From: Xanthomonas sp. DAR 80977
GTDB taxonomy: Bacteria; Pseudomonadota; Gammaproteobacteria; Xanthomonadales; Xanthomonadaceae
Direction of reading: 5' to 3'
Assembly (NCBI RefSeq): GCF_041240605.1
Contig: NZ_CP162487.1
Span: forward strand, 4,595,001 to 4,659,000
Length of the DNA: 64,000 bases
Under the pieces are notes generated by a model. It saw nothing but the letters and a program-made list of their open reading frames with translations. It was not told the DNA's origin and ran no database searches. This document shows, piece by piece, positions 1 through 12,191 of the stretch. How positions within the stretch are numbered: the first letter of the stretch is position 1; each line of letters starts with the position of its first letter. Position numbers and translations under genes: made by a program.

Positions 1-10
1 CTCGCCCCAC

Positions 11-583
11 TCAGCGGCAGAAATCGCCCAGGCTGCGCACCAGCGCGGTGCGGTGGACCTGGTCCAGCTGCCAGCGCAGCGCATAGGCCTCGGCCGCGCG
101 CGCGGTCGCCGCCGGGCAATCCGGCGCCTGCCGCGCTGCGGCGTTGGCCTGCAGGGCGTCCAGCATCTCGCCCTGCAACTGGTCCAGCCGCGCGCGCAGC
201 GCGGCCAGGTCCGGGCGCGGCTGGTCCGGGGCGCGGCCACGCAGCCGCCAGCGCTCCAGCAGCTGGTACTGCACCAGCTTGTTGGACTCGATCTGCATGC
301 CGAAGAAGCGCGCCGCATCGTCCGCGTCCAGGCCGTGCGCCGGCGCCTGTTCGCGCACGCTGGCCAGCACCGCGGCCTCGCGCGTGGCGTCCAGTACCGG
401 CTTGCCGCTGTCCCATTTGCTCAGCGCGACCTGGTCGCCGATCGCATTGCGCTCGACGATCCGGTCGAGCAGCGGTTCGAGCGGGGTGGCGCTGCGCGCG
501 GGCATCGCGCAGCCCATCACGGCGGCGCCGGCCAGCAGCGCGGTCAGCACGCGCGGGAGGGTGGCGGCAACGGAAGCGGTCAT
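11..583 (-). CDS. Secreted (periplasmic) chorismate mutase, AroQ-gamma type
   Basis: Predicted to convert chorismate to prephenate outside the cytoplasm. The 190-aa product begins with a hydrophobic leader ending near a Gly-Cys pair (around residues 22-24), so it is either signal-peptide cleaved or a lipoprotein. The rest is all-helical with AroQ features: an Arg in the first long helix (DRIVERNAIG), a Lys in ALSKW, an Arg in ATREAAVL, and the FFGMQIESNKLVQ helix. I chose the ATG at 583 because GGAG lies 8 nt upstream and the leader starts there; a longer reading to 667 adds an unlikely N-terminus. Secreted AroQ proteins occur in plant and animal pathogens; a role here is inference. Confidence 0.82.
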   Translation of the reverse strand: MTASVAATLPRVLTALLAGAAVMGCAMPARSATPLEPLLDRIVERNAIGDQVALSKWDSGKPVLDATREAAVLASVREQAPAHGLDADDAARFFGMQIESNKLVQYQLLERWRLRGRAPDQPRPDLAALRARLDQLQGEMLDALQANAAARQAPDCPAATARAAEAYALRWQLDQVHRTALVRSLGDFCR

Positions 584-908
584 CGTGTCTCTCCAGGAAA
601 CCGTCTGCGCGGGGGAAGGAGCTGCAGATCGGGCGGCCATCTTGCCCAAGCCGCCGGACGTTTTCATTGCAGCGCGCCGCGGTTGGCGCGCGAGGTCGCG
701 GCCGAGTCAGCGGCGATAAAGCCAGCGCCGTGCGCCGCGTCACCATTGTGCGGCGGCCGCGGCGGCTCGCGTGGGGCGGAATCGCGGCCGCGACTGCGAA
801 ACGGCAAGGCGCGGCACGCTGCGGGCATGCTCCACAAACGAAAACGCCGGCAACAGCCGGCGTCCTCGTCGCGATCGCATGCGCGCCAGGCAACGCGCGC
901 GGCGGCGC
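584..908. other. Intergenic region between chorismate mutase and atpC
   Basis: A 325-base stretch without a convincing gene. It holds the upstream region of the chorismate mutase gene and the terminator of the atp operon (834-863). No other signal was recognised. Confidence 0.6.
834..863 (-). terminator. Rho-independent terminator of the atp operon
   Basis: A perfect 7-bp GC stem (ACGCCGG/CCGGCGT, 844-850 and 857-863) with a 6-nt loop is followed on the minus strand by TTTTCGTTTG. It lies about 45 nt beyond the atpC stop codon, as expected for the end of the ATP synthase transcript. Confidence 0.8.
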
Positions 909-1331
909 TCAGTGCTTGAGGTTCTTGCGCAGGCGCTCCAGCGCCTGCAGCTGCGCGGTGACTTCCGCCAGCTTGGCCTGCGCCTCGGCCACGTCGATGC
1001 CGTCGCCGCGGTTGGCGAGCATGCGCTCGGCCTCTTCCTTGGCCTTGCGCACCGACGCTTCGTCGATGTCCTGCGCGCGGATCGCGGTGTCGGCGAGGAT
1101 GGTCACCACCTGCGGCTGCACCTCGAGGATGCCGCCGGAAATGGCGAAATCCAGCTGCTCGCCGCTGGCGGTGGTCACCACCACCTTGCCGGGCTTGAGC
1201 CGGGTGATCAGCGGCGCGTGCTTGGGCGCGATGCCCAGCTCGCCCAGCTCGCCGGTGGCGACCACCAGGGTCGCCTCACCGTGGTAGATCTCGTGCTCGG
1301 CGCTGACGATGTCGCAACGGATGGTGCTCAT
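909..1331 (-). CDS. atpC: F1Fo ATP synthase epsilon subunit
   Basis: A central-stalk subunit that links gamma to the c-ring and can inhibit ATP hydrolysis. The 140-aa product has the N-terminal beta-sandwich ([40 protein letters not shown]) and a C-terminal helical hairpin rich in Ala, Glu and Arg, normal for the family. It is the last gene of the minus-strand operon atpIBEFHAGDC and follows atpD after a 144-bp gap that contains a GGGATTCG-type repeat. The operon terminator follows. Confidence 0.97.
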   Translation of the reverse strand: MSTIRCDIVSAEHEIYHGEATLVVATGELGELGIAPKHAPLITRLKPGKVVVTTASGEQLDFAISGGILEVQPQVVTILADTAIRAQDIDEASVRKAKEEAERMLANRGDGIDVAEAQAKLAEVTAQLQALERLRKNLKH

Positions 1332-1352
1332 GGTTACCTCGCTGGCGCGAGG

Positions 1353-1473
1353 CGGGATTGGGGATTCTGGATTCGGGATTGGCCGAAGCGGTCGCGCCGC
1401 CTTGCCCTCACTCCGAATCCCTCGCCCTCGATGCCGCCTTGCGTATCCCTAATCCCGAATGCCGAATCCCGGC
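1353..1473. repeat. GGGATTCG-type inverted repeat element, atpD-atpC junction
   Basis: The left arm carries tandem GGGATTG/GGATTCGGG units (1353-1382) and the right arm the complementary CTAATCCCGAATGCCGAATCCC (1448-1471), separated by about 65 bp. The arms can pair into a long hairpin in the atp mRNA. Related elements lie at 2940-3026, 3913-4077, 5691-5774, 34581-34700 and 56431-56565. Confidence 0.75.
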
Positions 1474-1475
1474 TG

Positions 1476-4077
<2,602 letters not shown>

Positions 4078-4079
4078 CT

Positions 4080-5627
4080 TTACCAGCTGCCCGTGGTCTT
4101 GAACTCGCCGATGCCCTTCTTGAACGCCGCTTCGATCTCGCCGTTCCAGTCGCCGCTGTCGTTGACCTTGGCGATCAGCTCGCCGGCGGTGTTGGCGAAA
4201 TGCGCGTGCAGGCCTTCCTCGAACGCGCCGATCTTGTTGACCGGCACGTCGTCCAGGAAGCCTTCGTTGACCGCGTAGATCGACAGCGCCTGGTTGGCGA
4301 TGGACATCGGCAGGTACTGCTTCTGCTTCATCAGCTCGGTGACGCGCTGGCCGCGCTCGAGCTGCTTGCGGGTGGCTTCGTCCAGGTCCGAGGCGAACTG
4401 CGCGAACGCCGCCAGCTCGCGGTACTGCGCCAGCGAGATGCGGATGCCGCCGGAGAGCTTCTTGATGATCTTGGTCTGCGCGGCGCCGCCGACGCGCGAC
4501 ACCGAGATGCCCGCGTTCACCGCCGGGCGGATGCCGGCGTTGAACAGGTCGGTTTCCAGGAAGATCTGGCCGTCGGTGATCGAGATCACGTTGGTCGGCA
4601 CGAACGCGGACACGTCGCCGGCCTGGGTTTCGATGATCGGCAGCGCGGTCAGCGAGCCGGTCTTGCCCTTGACCTCGCCCTTGGTGAACTGCTCCACGTA
4701 CTCCTCGGACACGCGCGCGGCGCGCTCCAGCAGGCGGCTGTGCAGGTAGAACACGTCGCCCGGGTACGCTTCGCGGCCCGGCGGGCGCTTCAGCAGCAGC
4801 GAGATCTGGCGGTAGGCCACGGCCTGCTTGGACAGGTCGTCGTACACGATCAGCGCGTCTTCGCCGCGGTCCATGAAGTACTCGCCCATGGTGCAGCCCG
4901 CGTAGGCGCTGATGTACTGCATCGCCGCCGACTCGGAGGCGGTCGCGGCGACCACGATGGTATGCGCCAGCGCGCCGTTCTCTTCCAGCTTGCGCACGAT
5001 GTTGGCCACGGTCGAGGCCTTCTGCCCGATCGCCACGTACACGCACTTGATGCCGGTGGTCTTCTGGTTGATCACCGCATCGATCGCCAGCGCGGTCTTG
5101 CCGGTCTGGCGGTCGCCGATGACCAGCTCGCGCTGGCCGCGGCCGATCGGGATCATCGCGTCGACCGACTTGTAGCCGGTCTGCACCGGCTGGTCGACCG
5201 ACTTGCGCCAGATCACGCCCGGCGCCACGCGCTCCACCGGCGCGGTCTGCGTGGTGCCGAGCGGGCCCTTGCCGTCGATCGGCTCGCCCAGCGCGTTGAC
5301 CACGCGGCCGAGCAGTTCCTTGCCCACCGGCACTTCCAGGATGCGGCCGGTGGTCTTGGCCACGTCGCCTTCGCGCAGGTTCTCGTAGTCGCCGAGCACC
5401 ACGGCGCCGACCGAGTCGCGCTCCAGGTTCAGCGCCAGGGCATAGGTCTCGTTCGGCAGTTCGATCATCTCGCCCTGCATCACATCGGCCAGGCCGAAGA
5501 TGCGCACGATGCCGTCGGACACGCTGGTGACCGTGCCTTCGTTGCGCGACTCCGCAGTCAGCTTGACCTGCTCGATGCGGTTCTTGATCAGTTCGCTGAT
5601 TTCGGAGGGGTTGAGCGTGGTTGCCAT
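4080..5627 (-). CDS. atpA: F1Fo ATP synthase alpha subunit
   Basis: The non-catalytic nucleotide-binding subunit of F1. The 515-aa product starts [15 protein letters not shown], whose N-terminal helix contacts delta, and has the P-loop GDRQTGKT at residues 171-178 and the [14 protein letters not shown] region in the C-terminal half. The ATG at 5627 is preceded by GAAGGAAA, a suitable ribosome binding site; an extension to 5651 is unlikely. The gene sits between atpH and atpG, and the junction with each carries a GGGATTCG-type element. Confidence 0.98.
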   Translation of the reverse strand: MATTLNPSEISELIKNRIEQVKLTAESRNEGTVTSVSDGIVRIFGLADVMQGEMIELPNETYALALNLERDSVGAVVLGDYENLREGDVAKTTGRILEVPVGKELLGRVVNALGEPIDGKGPLGTTQTAPVERVAPGVIWRKSVDQPVQTGYKSVDAMIPIGRGQRELVIGDRQTGKTALAIDAVINQKTTGIKCVYVAIGQKASTVANIVRKLEENGALAHTIVVAATASESAAMQYISAYAGCTMGEYFMDRGEDALIVYDDLSKQAVAYRQISLLLKRPPGREAYPGDVFYLHSRLLERAARVSEEYVEQFTKGEVKGKTGSLTALPIIETQAGDVSAFVPTNVISITDGQIFLETDLFNAGIRPAVNAGISVSRVGGAAQTKIIKKLSGGIRISLAQYRELAAFAQFASDLDEATRKQLERGQRVTELMKQKQYLPMSIANQALSIYAVNEGFLDDVPVNKIGAFEEGLHAHFANTAGELIAKVNDSGDWNGEIEAAFKKGIGEFKTTGSW

Positions 5628-5690
5628 CTTGGTTTCCTTCGGATCGTCCACCGCACGAAGGCGGATGGCGACTTTTGGTTAGCTTCTTTG

Positions 5691-5774
5691 AGAATCGGGA
5701 ATGGGGAATCGGGAATCGCAGGTGGCGTCGCCGCCGGGCCGGGTTCTCGCTTCTCTATTCGCCATTCCCGCTTC
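5691..5774. repeat. GGGAATCG-type inverted repeat element, atpH-atpA junction
   Basis: A diverged copy of the family: three GAATCGGGA/GGGAATCG units (5691-5719) face TTCTCTATTCGCCATTCCCG (5751-5770). It sits in the 147-bp gap upstream of atpA. Confidence 0.6.
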
Positions 5775-6302
5775 TTAGTGGGCCAGTGCGGATTGCAGGC
5801 GCGACAGCTTGCCTTTCAACGAACCGTCGATGACCACGTCGCCGGCGTCGATCACCGCGCCGCCGATCAGCGAAGCGTCCACCGCCGTGGTGATCTCGAC
5901 CTCGCGGCCGAAGCGCTGCTTCAGCGCCACCTTCAACGAGGCCACTTCCGCGTCGCTGAGCTGGCTGGCCGAGGTCACGTTGGCCTTGACCACGCATTCG
6001 GCCTCGGCACGCAGCTGATCGTACAGCCCGGCGATCTCGGGCAGCAGCGGCAGCCGCTGGCCTTCGGCCAGCAGGCTCAGGAAGCGCGCGTACTGCTCGT
6101 CGGCCACCTGCGGCGCCAGCAGCGCCACCGCCTGTTCGCGCTGCAGCTGCGGGTTGTGCAGCAACGCGGCCACGCGCGGATCGGCCGCGACCTGGGCGGA
6201 GAACGCCAAGGCCTGCGACCACGGCGCGAGCTTGCCGGCATCGCTGGCCGCGGCGAACGCGGCGCGGGCATACGGACGCGCCAGTGTGAGGGCCTGGCTC
6301 AT
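5775..6302 (-). CDS. atpH: F1Fo ATP synthase delta subunit
   Basis: A peripheral-stalk subunit that joins the b dimer to the top of F1. The 175-aa product starts [19 protein letters not shown], the conserved six-helix N-terminal domain, and ends with the [21 protein letters not shown] segment typical of the C-terminus. The ATG at 6302 lies one base beyond the atpF stop codon (6304-6306), so translation is probably coupled. Length is normal. Confidence 0.97.
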   Translation of the reverse strand: MSQALTLARPYARAAFAAASDAGKLAPWSQALAFSAQVAADPRVAALLHNPQLQREQAVALLAPQVADEQYARFLSLLAEGQRLPLLPEIAGLYDQLRAEAECVVKANVTSASQLSDAEVASLKVALKQRFGREVEITTAVDASLIGGAVIDAGDVVIDGSLKGKLSRLQSALAH

Positions 6303-6303
6303 C

Positions 6304-6774
6304 TCAGATCTCCGCCGCCAGCTCGTCGAGCAGCGCCTTGTGGGCGTTGGCGTCGATTTCGCGCTTGAGCAGCTTTTCCGCACCGCTCACCGCCAGCAGC
6401 GAAACCTGGCGACGCAGGTCCTCGCGCGCACGGTTGGCCGCGGCGTCGATCTCGGCCTGGGCCAGGTCCTTCTGCCGGTTGGCCTCGGCGATCGCCTCGT
6501 TCTTGGCCGCCTCGACGATCTGGTTGGCGCGCGCGTGGGCCTGGTCGATGATCTCGTTGGCCTTGACGCGTGCGTCCTTCAGCGCTTCGTTGACCTTTTC
6601 CTGCGCCTGCGCCAGATCCTTCTGGCTGCGATCGGCGGCGGCGAGGCCTTCGGCGATCTTCTGTTGGCGCTCTTCGATGGCCTTCATCAGCGGCGGCCAG
6701 ATCTTGGTCGCGACGATCCAGATCAGACCGGCAAACGCCAGCGCCTGGGCAAAGAGGGTGAGACCGATATTCAT
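6304..6774 (-). CDS. atpF: F1Fo ATP synthase b subunit
   Basis: The membrane-anchored peripheral stalk. The 156-aa product starts [20 protein letters not shown], a single N-terminal membrane segment, followed by a long charged coiled coil rich in Ala, Glu, Lys and Gln that runs to the C-terminus. This architecture and length match bacterial b subunits. It lies 117 bp downstream of atpE and is nearly contiguous with atpH. Confidence 0.97.
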   Translation of the reverse strand: MNIGLTLFAQALAFAGLIWIVATKIWPPLMKAIEERQQKIAEGLAAADRSQKDLAQAQEKVNEALKDARVKANEIIDQAHARANQIVEAAKNEAIAEANRQKDLAQAEIDAAANRAREDLRRQVSLLAVSGAEKLLKREIDANAHKALLDELAAEI

Positions 6775-6890
6775 TGGGTACGCTCAGCCAAAGGTGACGG
6801 GGTGGACGCGCCGCCATCGCGGCGGGCGCGTCCGAACCTTCATCCGTAGCGGCGGCCGCATCGCTGCGGCCGTCCGCCGGTGCTACTGGA

Positions 6891-7244
<354 letters not shown>

Positions 7245-7267
7245 TTAAAACGCGTGAAGCAGGAACG

Positions 7268-8062
7268 TCAGTGGCTGTCTTCCGCCAGGCTCAGATACAC
7301 GATGGACAGCATCATGAAGATGAAAGCCTGCAGCGGGATCACCAGCAGGTGGAACAGCATCCAGCCGAAGCCGAACGCGCCGCCGGCCAGGGCGCCGAAG
7401 ATGCCGGCACCGCCCAGCACCCAGATCAGCAGGAATACGATCTCGCCGCCGAACATGTTGCCGAACAGTCGCATCGCCAGCGAGATCGGCTTGCTCAGCC
7501 ACTCGACGACATTGAGGATCAGGTTGAACGGCAGCATCCACTTGCCGAACGGGGCGGTCAGGAATTCCTTGGTCATCCCGCCCACGCCCTTGGAGCGCAG
7601 CGAGAAGAAGATCATCAGGAAGAACACGCTGATCGACATGCCCAGGGTGGCGTTGACGTCGGCGGTGGGCACCGGCTTCCAGTAGTGCACGCCGGCCCAG
7701 CTGAGCGGAATGGCGATGAAGTCCGCCGGGATCATCTTGATGAGGTTCATCATCAGGATCCAGAAGAACAGGGTGATCGCGATCGGGGTCACCAGCTTGC
7801 TGGTGCCGTGGTAGGTGTCCTTGGCCTGGCGGTCGACGAACTCGAGCAGGATCTCCACGAACGCCTGCCACTTGCCCGGCACGCCGGCGGTGGCCTTGCG
7901 CGTGGCCAGCCAGAAGCCGAACACCATCAGCAGGCCGGACAGCACCGACATGACCAGGGTGTCCACGTGCACCTGCCAGAACCCGCCTTCCTGCACCTGG
8001 AAGGTGAGGTTCTGCAGGTGGTGCTGGATGTAGGAGGTAGGGGTTGCTTCCTCGCCCGCCAT
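7268..8062 (-). CDS. atpB: F1Fo ATP synthase a subunit
   Basis: The stator membrane subunit that carries the proton half-channels. The 264-aa product has several hydrophobic helices and the essential Arg at residue 198 in the helix ISLAMRLFGNMFGGE. The N-terminus is short and cytoplasm- or periplasm-exposed, as in other gammaproteobacteria. It begins 27 bp downstream of the atpI stop codon on the minus strand. Confidence 0.97.
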   Translation of the reverse strand: MAGEEATPTSYIQHHLQNLTFQVQEGGFWQVHVDTLVMSVLSGLLMVFGFWLATRKATAGVPGKWQAFVEILLEFVDRQAKDTYHGTSKLVTPIAITLFFWILMMNLIKMIPADFIAIPLSWAGVHYWKPVPTADVNATLGMSISVFFLMIFFSLRSKGVGGMTKEFLTAPFGKWMLPFNLILNVVEWLSKPISLAMRLFGNMFGGEIVFLLIWVLGGAGIFGALAGGAFGFGWMLFHLLVIPLQAFIFMMLSIVYLSLAEDSH

Positions 8063-8089
8063 GAGTCCTGAGCCTTTATCGTGATTCGA

Positions 8090-8455
8090 TCAACGTCTGG
8101 CCAGAGCCAGAACCTGGAACATCAGCCCGACGGCGATACCCGCCAACAGGGCCAGAGGAGGCAGCCGCCACCAGGCAAAGCCCAGCGCCAGTACCGCGAA
8201 CACCAACACCCACTTCAGCACCATGGCCACGATCAACCGCGCCATCGCCGCACCTGCCGCCTGCACGCCGCCGCTCAACGCGGTGCGTGCCGCCAGCCAT
8301 CCCCCCGCCACTGTCGCCAGCCCGGTTGCGGCGGCGCCCATGGCGTACTTCGGCCCCAGCAGCAGGAACGCCAGGGAGACCACGGCCACCGCCACCAGCG
8401 GGTAAATCGCTGCGCGCAGCATCAGCCGCCGACCCGCATCAACGGAGTTCAGCAC
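8090..8455 (-). CDS. atpI: ATP synthase subunit I (assembly-associated membrane protein)
   Basis: The first gene of the atp operon. The 121-aa product has four hydrophobic segments, consistent with AtpI, which assists c-ring assembly and ion homeostasis in other bacteria and is not essential. I chose the GTG at 8455 because AGGA lies 6 nt upstream and the reading MLNSVDAGRRL continues into the first membrane helix; an ATG at 8422 is the alternative. AtpI is poorly conserved, so the call relies mainly on topology and on its place before atpB. Confidence 0.85.
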   Translation of the reverse strand: MLNSVDAGRRLMLRAAIYPLVAVAVVSLAFLLLGPKYAMGAAATGLATVAGGWLAARTALSGGVQAAGAAMARLIVAMVLKWVLVFAVLALGFAWWRLPPLALLAGIAVGLMFQVLALARR

Positions 8456-8513
8456 AGAAAATCCTGCAGTTGGTGGTGGGTTGAGGACGTCTTCGCGTCC
8501 GTCGAGCCGCGGA

Positions 8514-8543
8514 ATTATAGCAATGGGACAATTTGCGAGACAA
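8514..8543 (-). promoter_or_regulatory. Sigma-70 promoter of the atp operon
   Basis: On the minus strand TTGTCT (8538-8543) and a perfect TATAAT (8514-8519) are 18 bp apart. Transcription would start near 8507, giving a leader of about 50 nt before the atpI GTG. This is one of the few near-consensus promoters in this GC-rich window and is suitable for a highly expressed housekeeping operon. Confidence 0.75.
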
Positions 8544-8651
8544 CCGCCAAAGGTCGCGGCCATCCCCAGGACCGAGCCCAGCCGCCAACGATAGCACGTC
8601 GCGCCTGCGCGCCGCGGCCTGGATTGATGCATCGCAACAGGGATTTGCGTG

Positions 8652-8680
8652 GGAACTTTTCCTGCCGCATCCGGTCCTAA
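8652..8680 (+). promoter_or_regulatory. Candidate sigma-E-type (ECF) promoter
   Basis: GGAACTT (8652-8658) and TCCTAA (8675-8680, preceded by GG) are separated by 16 bp. This matches the extracytoplasmic-stress promoter pattern GGAACTT-N15-19-GGTCNAA closely, including the fully conserved AAC of the -35. It points into the candidate sRNA that follows. Confidence 0.55.
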
Positions 8681-8685
8681 GCTGC

Positions 8686-8759
8686 AGGGACTGCGCCCAT
8701 CCTCGTCGATCTGCAGCGCAGACCCATGGAGCCCCGGGCGACCGGGGCTCTTCTTTTTT
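8686..8759 (+). ncRNA. Candidate sigma-E-dependent small RNA (about 70 nt)
   Basis: The segment between a sigma-E-like promoter and an intrinsic terminator has no start codon with a ribosome binding site. It could fold into a first stem (CTGCG/CGCAG, 8691-8695 and 8717-8721) with a 21-nt loop starting CCCATCCTCG, then the terminator hairpin. The loop is C-rich and could pair with G-rich Shine-Dalgarno sequences. Sigma-E small RNAs that repress outer-membrane protein mRNAs are established in enterobacteria; identity here is inference, and I do not recognise it as a named RNA. Confidence 0.45.
8729..8759 (+). terminator. Rho-independent terminator of the candidate sRNA
   Basis: The stem GAGCCCCGG/CCGGGGCTC (8729-8750) with a short loop is followed by TTCTTTTTT. 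It is one of the strongest terminators in the window and has no upstream protein gene on the plus strand. Confidence 0.85.
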
Positions 8760-8898
8760 GCCTCCGATTCTGTGACCAAGGCCGCGCCGTTCTCTCCATA
8801 CCTTCACGGATGGTGGACATGGGGTTACGGATAGTGGCGGCACGCGGTGGCGCTCGCCATCGGCGCATCCATCCCCAGATGTCGGAGCCTTGCCCCCT

Positions 8899-9726
8899 AT
8901 GAAACACTTGCTTGCCTTGGCGTTGCCGTGCGCGCTCGCCGCCGCCTACGCCCTTCCCGCCCACGCCGAAGACGGCGACGACCGCTTCACCATCCGCCTC
9001 GGCGCGATGAACGTGGACAACGACAACACGCTGCGCGGCAACACCACCATCGCCGGCAACGAAATCTCCGGTTCGCAGGACTTCGACTTCGGCGGCAAGG
9101 AATGGGAGCCGCGCGTGGACGGCATGTTCCGCATCAGCACCCGCCAGCGCCTGATCTTCGACTACTTCAAGTACGACAAGGACCGCCGCGAGCAACTGGG
9201 CGAGGACGTCAGCTACGACGGCGTCACCGTGCCCAGCGGCAGCTTCGTCAAGGGCGAGCTGAAGTACCAGGTCGCCAGCCTGGTGTACGACTACGCGGTG
9301 ATCGACACCCCGCAGTTCAGCATGGGCCTGCAGATCGGCGCCGAGTGGGCCAAGATCCAGGCCAATGCCTACGCCGACCTGGGCGACCTGTATTCGGGCA
9401 CCTTCATCGACGAGAGCGAGGACGGCGCCGCGCCGGTGGTCGGCCTGCGCTTCACCGCGCAGCCGAACGAGCACTGGCTGTTCAGCGTGCAGGGCCAGTA
9501 CCTCAACACCAAGTGGGGCGATTTCGGCAAGTACGACGGCGACCTGAGCCGCGCCAACGCGATCGCCGAATACCGCTTCACCAAGAACTTCGGCATCTTC
9601 GCCGGCTACGACTGGTTCAAGCTGGACGTGGACCGCGAGACCGACTCCAACTCCGCCTCGCTGACCAATGTCGGCCTGAAGCAGGAGTTCAAGGGCCCGG
9701 TGGCCGGCGTGACCTTCGCGTTCTGA
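8899..9726 (+). CDS. Outer-membrane beta-barrel protein of unknown function
   Basis: The 275-aa product has a signal peptide ending AHAEDG (about residues 1-22) and alternating-hydrophobicity strands through to a terminal AF, the usual C-terminal signature for Bam-assembled barrels. Repeated aromatic-rich strands (FDYFKYDK, WLFSVQGQYL, FGIFAGYDWF) fit a small, single-chain barrel. The ATG at 8899 has GGAG about 10 nt upstream; a TTG at 8890 is unlikely. It is followed by a GGGACTC repeat and a terminator, so it is probably monocistronic. Ligand and role are unknown. Confidence 0.75.
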   Translation: MKHLLALALPCALAAAYALPAHAEDGDDRFTIRLGAMNVDNDNTLRGNTTIAGNEISGSQDFDFGGKEWEPRVDGMFRISTRQRLIFDYFKYDKDRREQLGEDVSYDGVTVPSGSFVKGELKYQVASLVYDYAVIDTPQFSMGLQIGAEWAKIQANAYADLGDLYSGTFIDESEDGAAPVVGLRFTAQPNEHWLFSVQGQYLNTKWGDFGKYDGDLSRANAIAEYRFTKNFGIFAGYDWFKLDVDRETDSNSASLTNVGLKQEFKGPVAGVTFAF

Positions 9727-9733
9727 TTCCTTC

Positions 9734-9762
9734 GGGACTCGGGACTCGGGACTCGGGACTCG
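9734..9762. repeat. Four tandem GGGACTC units
   Basis: GGGACTC occurs four times in direct tandem just after the barrel gene. It looks like a one-armed variant of the GGGATTCG elements. Confidence 0.65.
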
Positions 9763-9779
9763 CAAGGAGTTTCAACGCA

Positions 9780-9803
9780 AACCCCCGCAGCGATGCGGGG
9801 GTT
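9780..9803 (+). terminator. Rho-independent terminator after the barrel gene
   Basis: The stem ACCCCCGCA/TGCGGGGGT with a short loop is followed by TTGTCGTTT. It lies 54 nt beyond the stop codon at 9726. Confidence 0.75.
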
Positions 9804-9886
9804 TGTCGTTTATGGGGCTGGTTGGCAGGCAGTCGAATCCTGCGGTGGCCTGGACGGCGATGCCGGCGCGGGCGCGGCGGACACGC

Positions 9887-10162
9887 TCACGGCGGCTTGG
9901 TCGCGCCCGCCACCAGCAGGTGCCGGTGAATCTCGCAATAGCACTCGTCGTGCCAGCCGTAGTGCGGATCGCGGCAGACCGAATGGCGTACCGCCGCGGG
10001 CAGGTCGCCCACCGCGCTGCGCAGATCGTGCCGCAAGGCCACGAACACCGAGCCGGGCTGGGGCCAATCGGTCCGCTGCGGCGGCTCCTGCATGCGGTTG
10101 CCCCTGTTCAGTTCGCGCTCCAGCAGCGCCTGCAGCTCGGGACACAGCGGCTTGGTGTGCAT
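9887..10162 (-). CDS. Small conserved protein of unknown function
   Basis: The 91-aa hydrophilic product has no signal peptide or membrane segment. It contains a Cys/His-rich segment near the C-terminus (CRDPHYGWHDECYCEIHRH), which could bind metal. The ATG at 10162 has GGAGA 5-6 nt upstream, so it is likely a real gene. It lies downstream of lpdA on the same strand, separated by a 28-bp hairpin. I do not recognise the family. Confidence 0.6.
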   Translation of the reverse strand: MHTKPLCPELQALLERELNRGNRMQEPPQRTDWPQPGSVFVALRHDLRSAVGDLPAAVRHSVCRDPHYGWHDECYCEIHRHLLVAGATKPP

Positions 10163-10202
10163 CGCATTCTCCGCAATCGCGGCCGCGGCGCCGCGCAGAC
10201 GC

Positions 10203-10230
10203 GACGACGCCCCGCGAGCGGGGCGTCGTC
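10203..10230 (-). terminator. Strong hairpin downstream of lpdA
   Basis: A perfect 11-bp stem (GACGACGCCCC/GGGGCGTCGTC) with a 6-nt loop lies 24 nt beyond the lpdA stop codon. No T-run follows on either strand, so it is either a Rho-aided terminator or an RNA-stabilising hairpin. Confidence 0.5.
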
Positions 10231-10253
10231 GGCATCGCCAGGCGCGGGGCGGC

Positions 10254-12059
<1,806 letters not shown>

Positions 12060-12191
12060 GCAGCTTCTCCTGTGGCCCGGCCGGCGCGCCGGCGGGCGAT
12101 TGCAGTTCTACGGCGGCGCCGCGATGGACGCGGCGCGCGCAGGTGGGGGAAAACACGGGCCGCGCCGGGCGCGGCGCCGTTGCGGCAGGAC

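Larger units (their letters stand above)
8456..8898. other. Intergenic region with atp promoter and candidate sRNA
   Basis: 443 bases without a credible protein gene. It holds the divergent atp promoter (minus strand) and, on the plus strand, a sigma-E-like promoter, a short candidate RNA and its terminator. Short open frames here lack ribosome binding sites. Confidence 0.6.

Noticed and set aside
12060-12191. Extra promoter or gene between aceF and lpdA
   Set aside because: The 132-bp gap shows no clear -10/-35 or hairpin; co-transcription is the simpler view.
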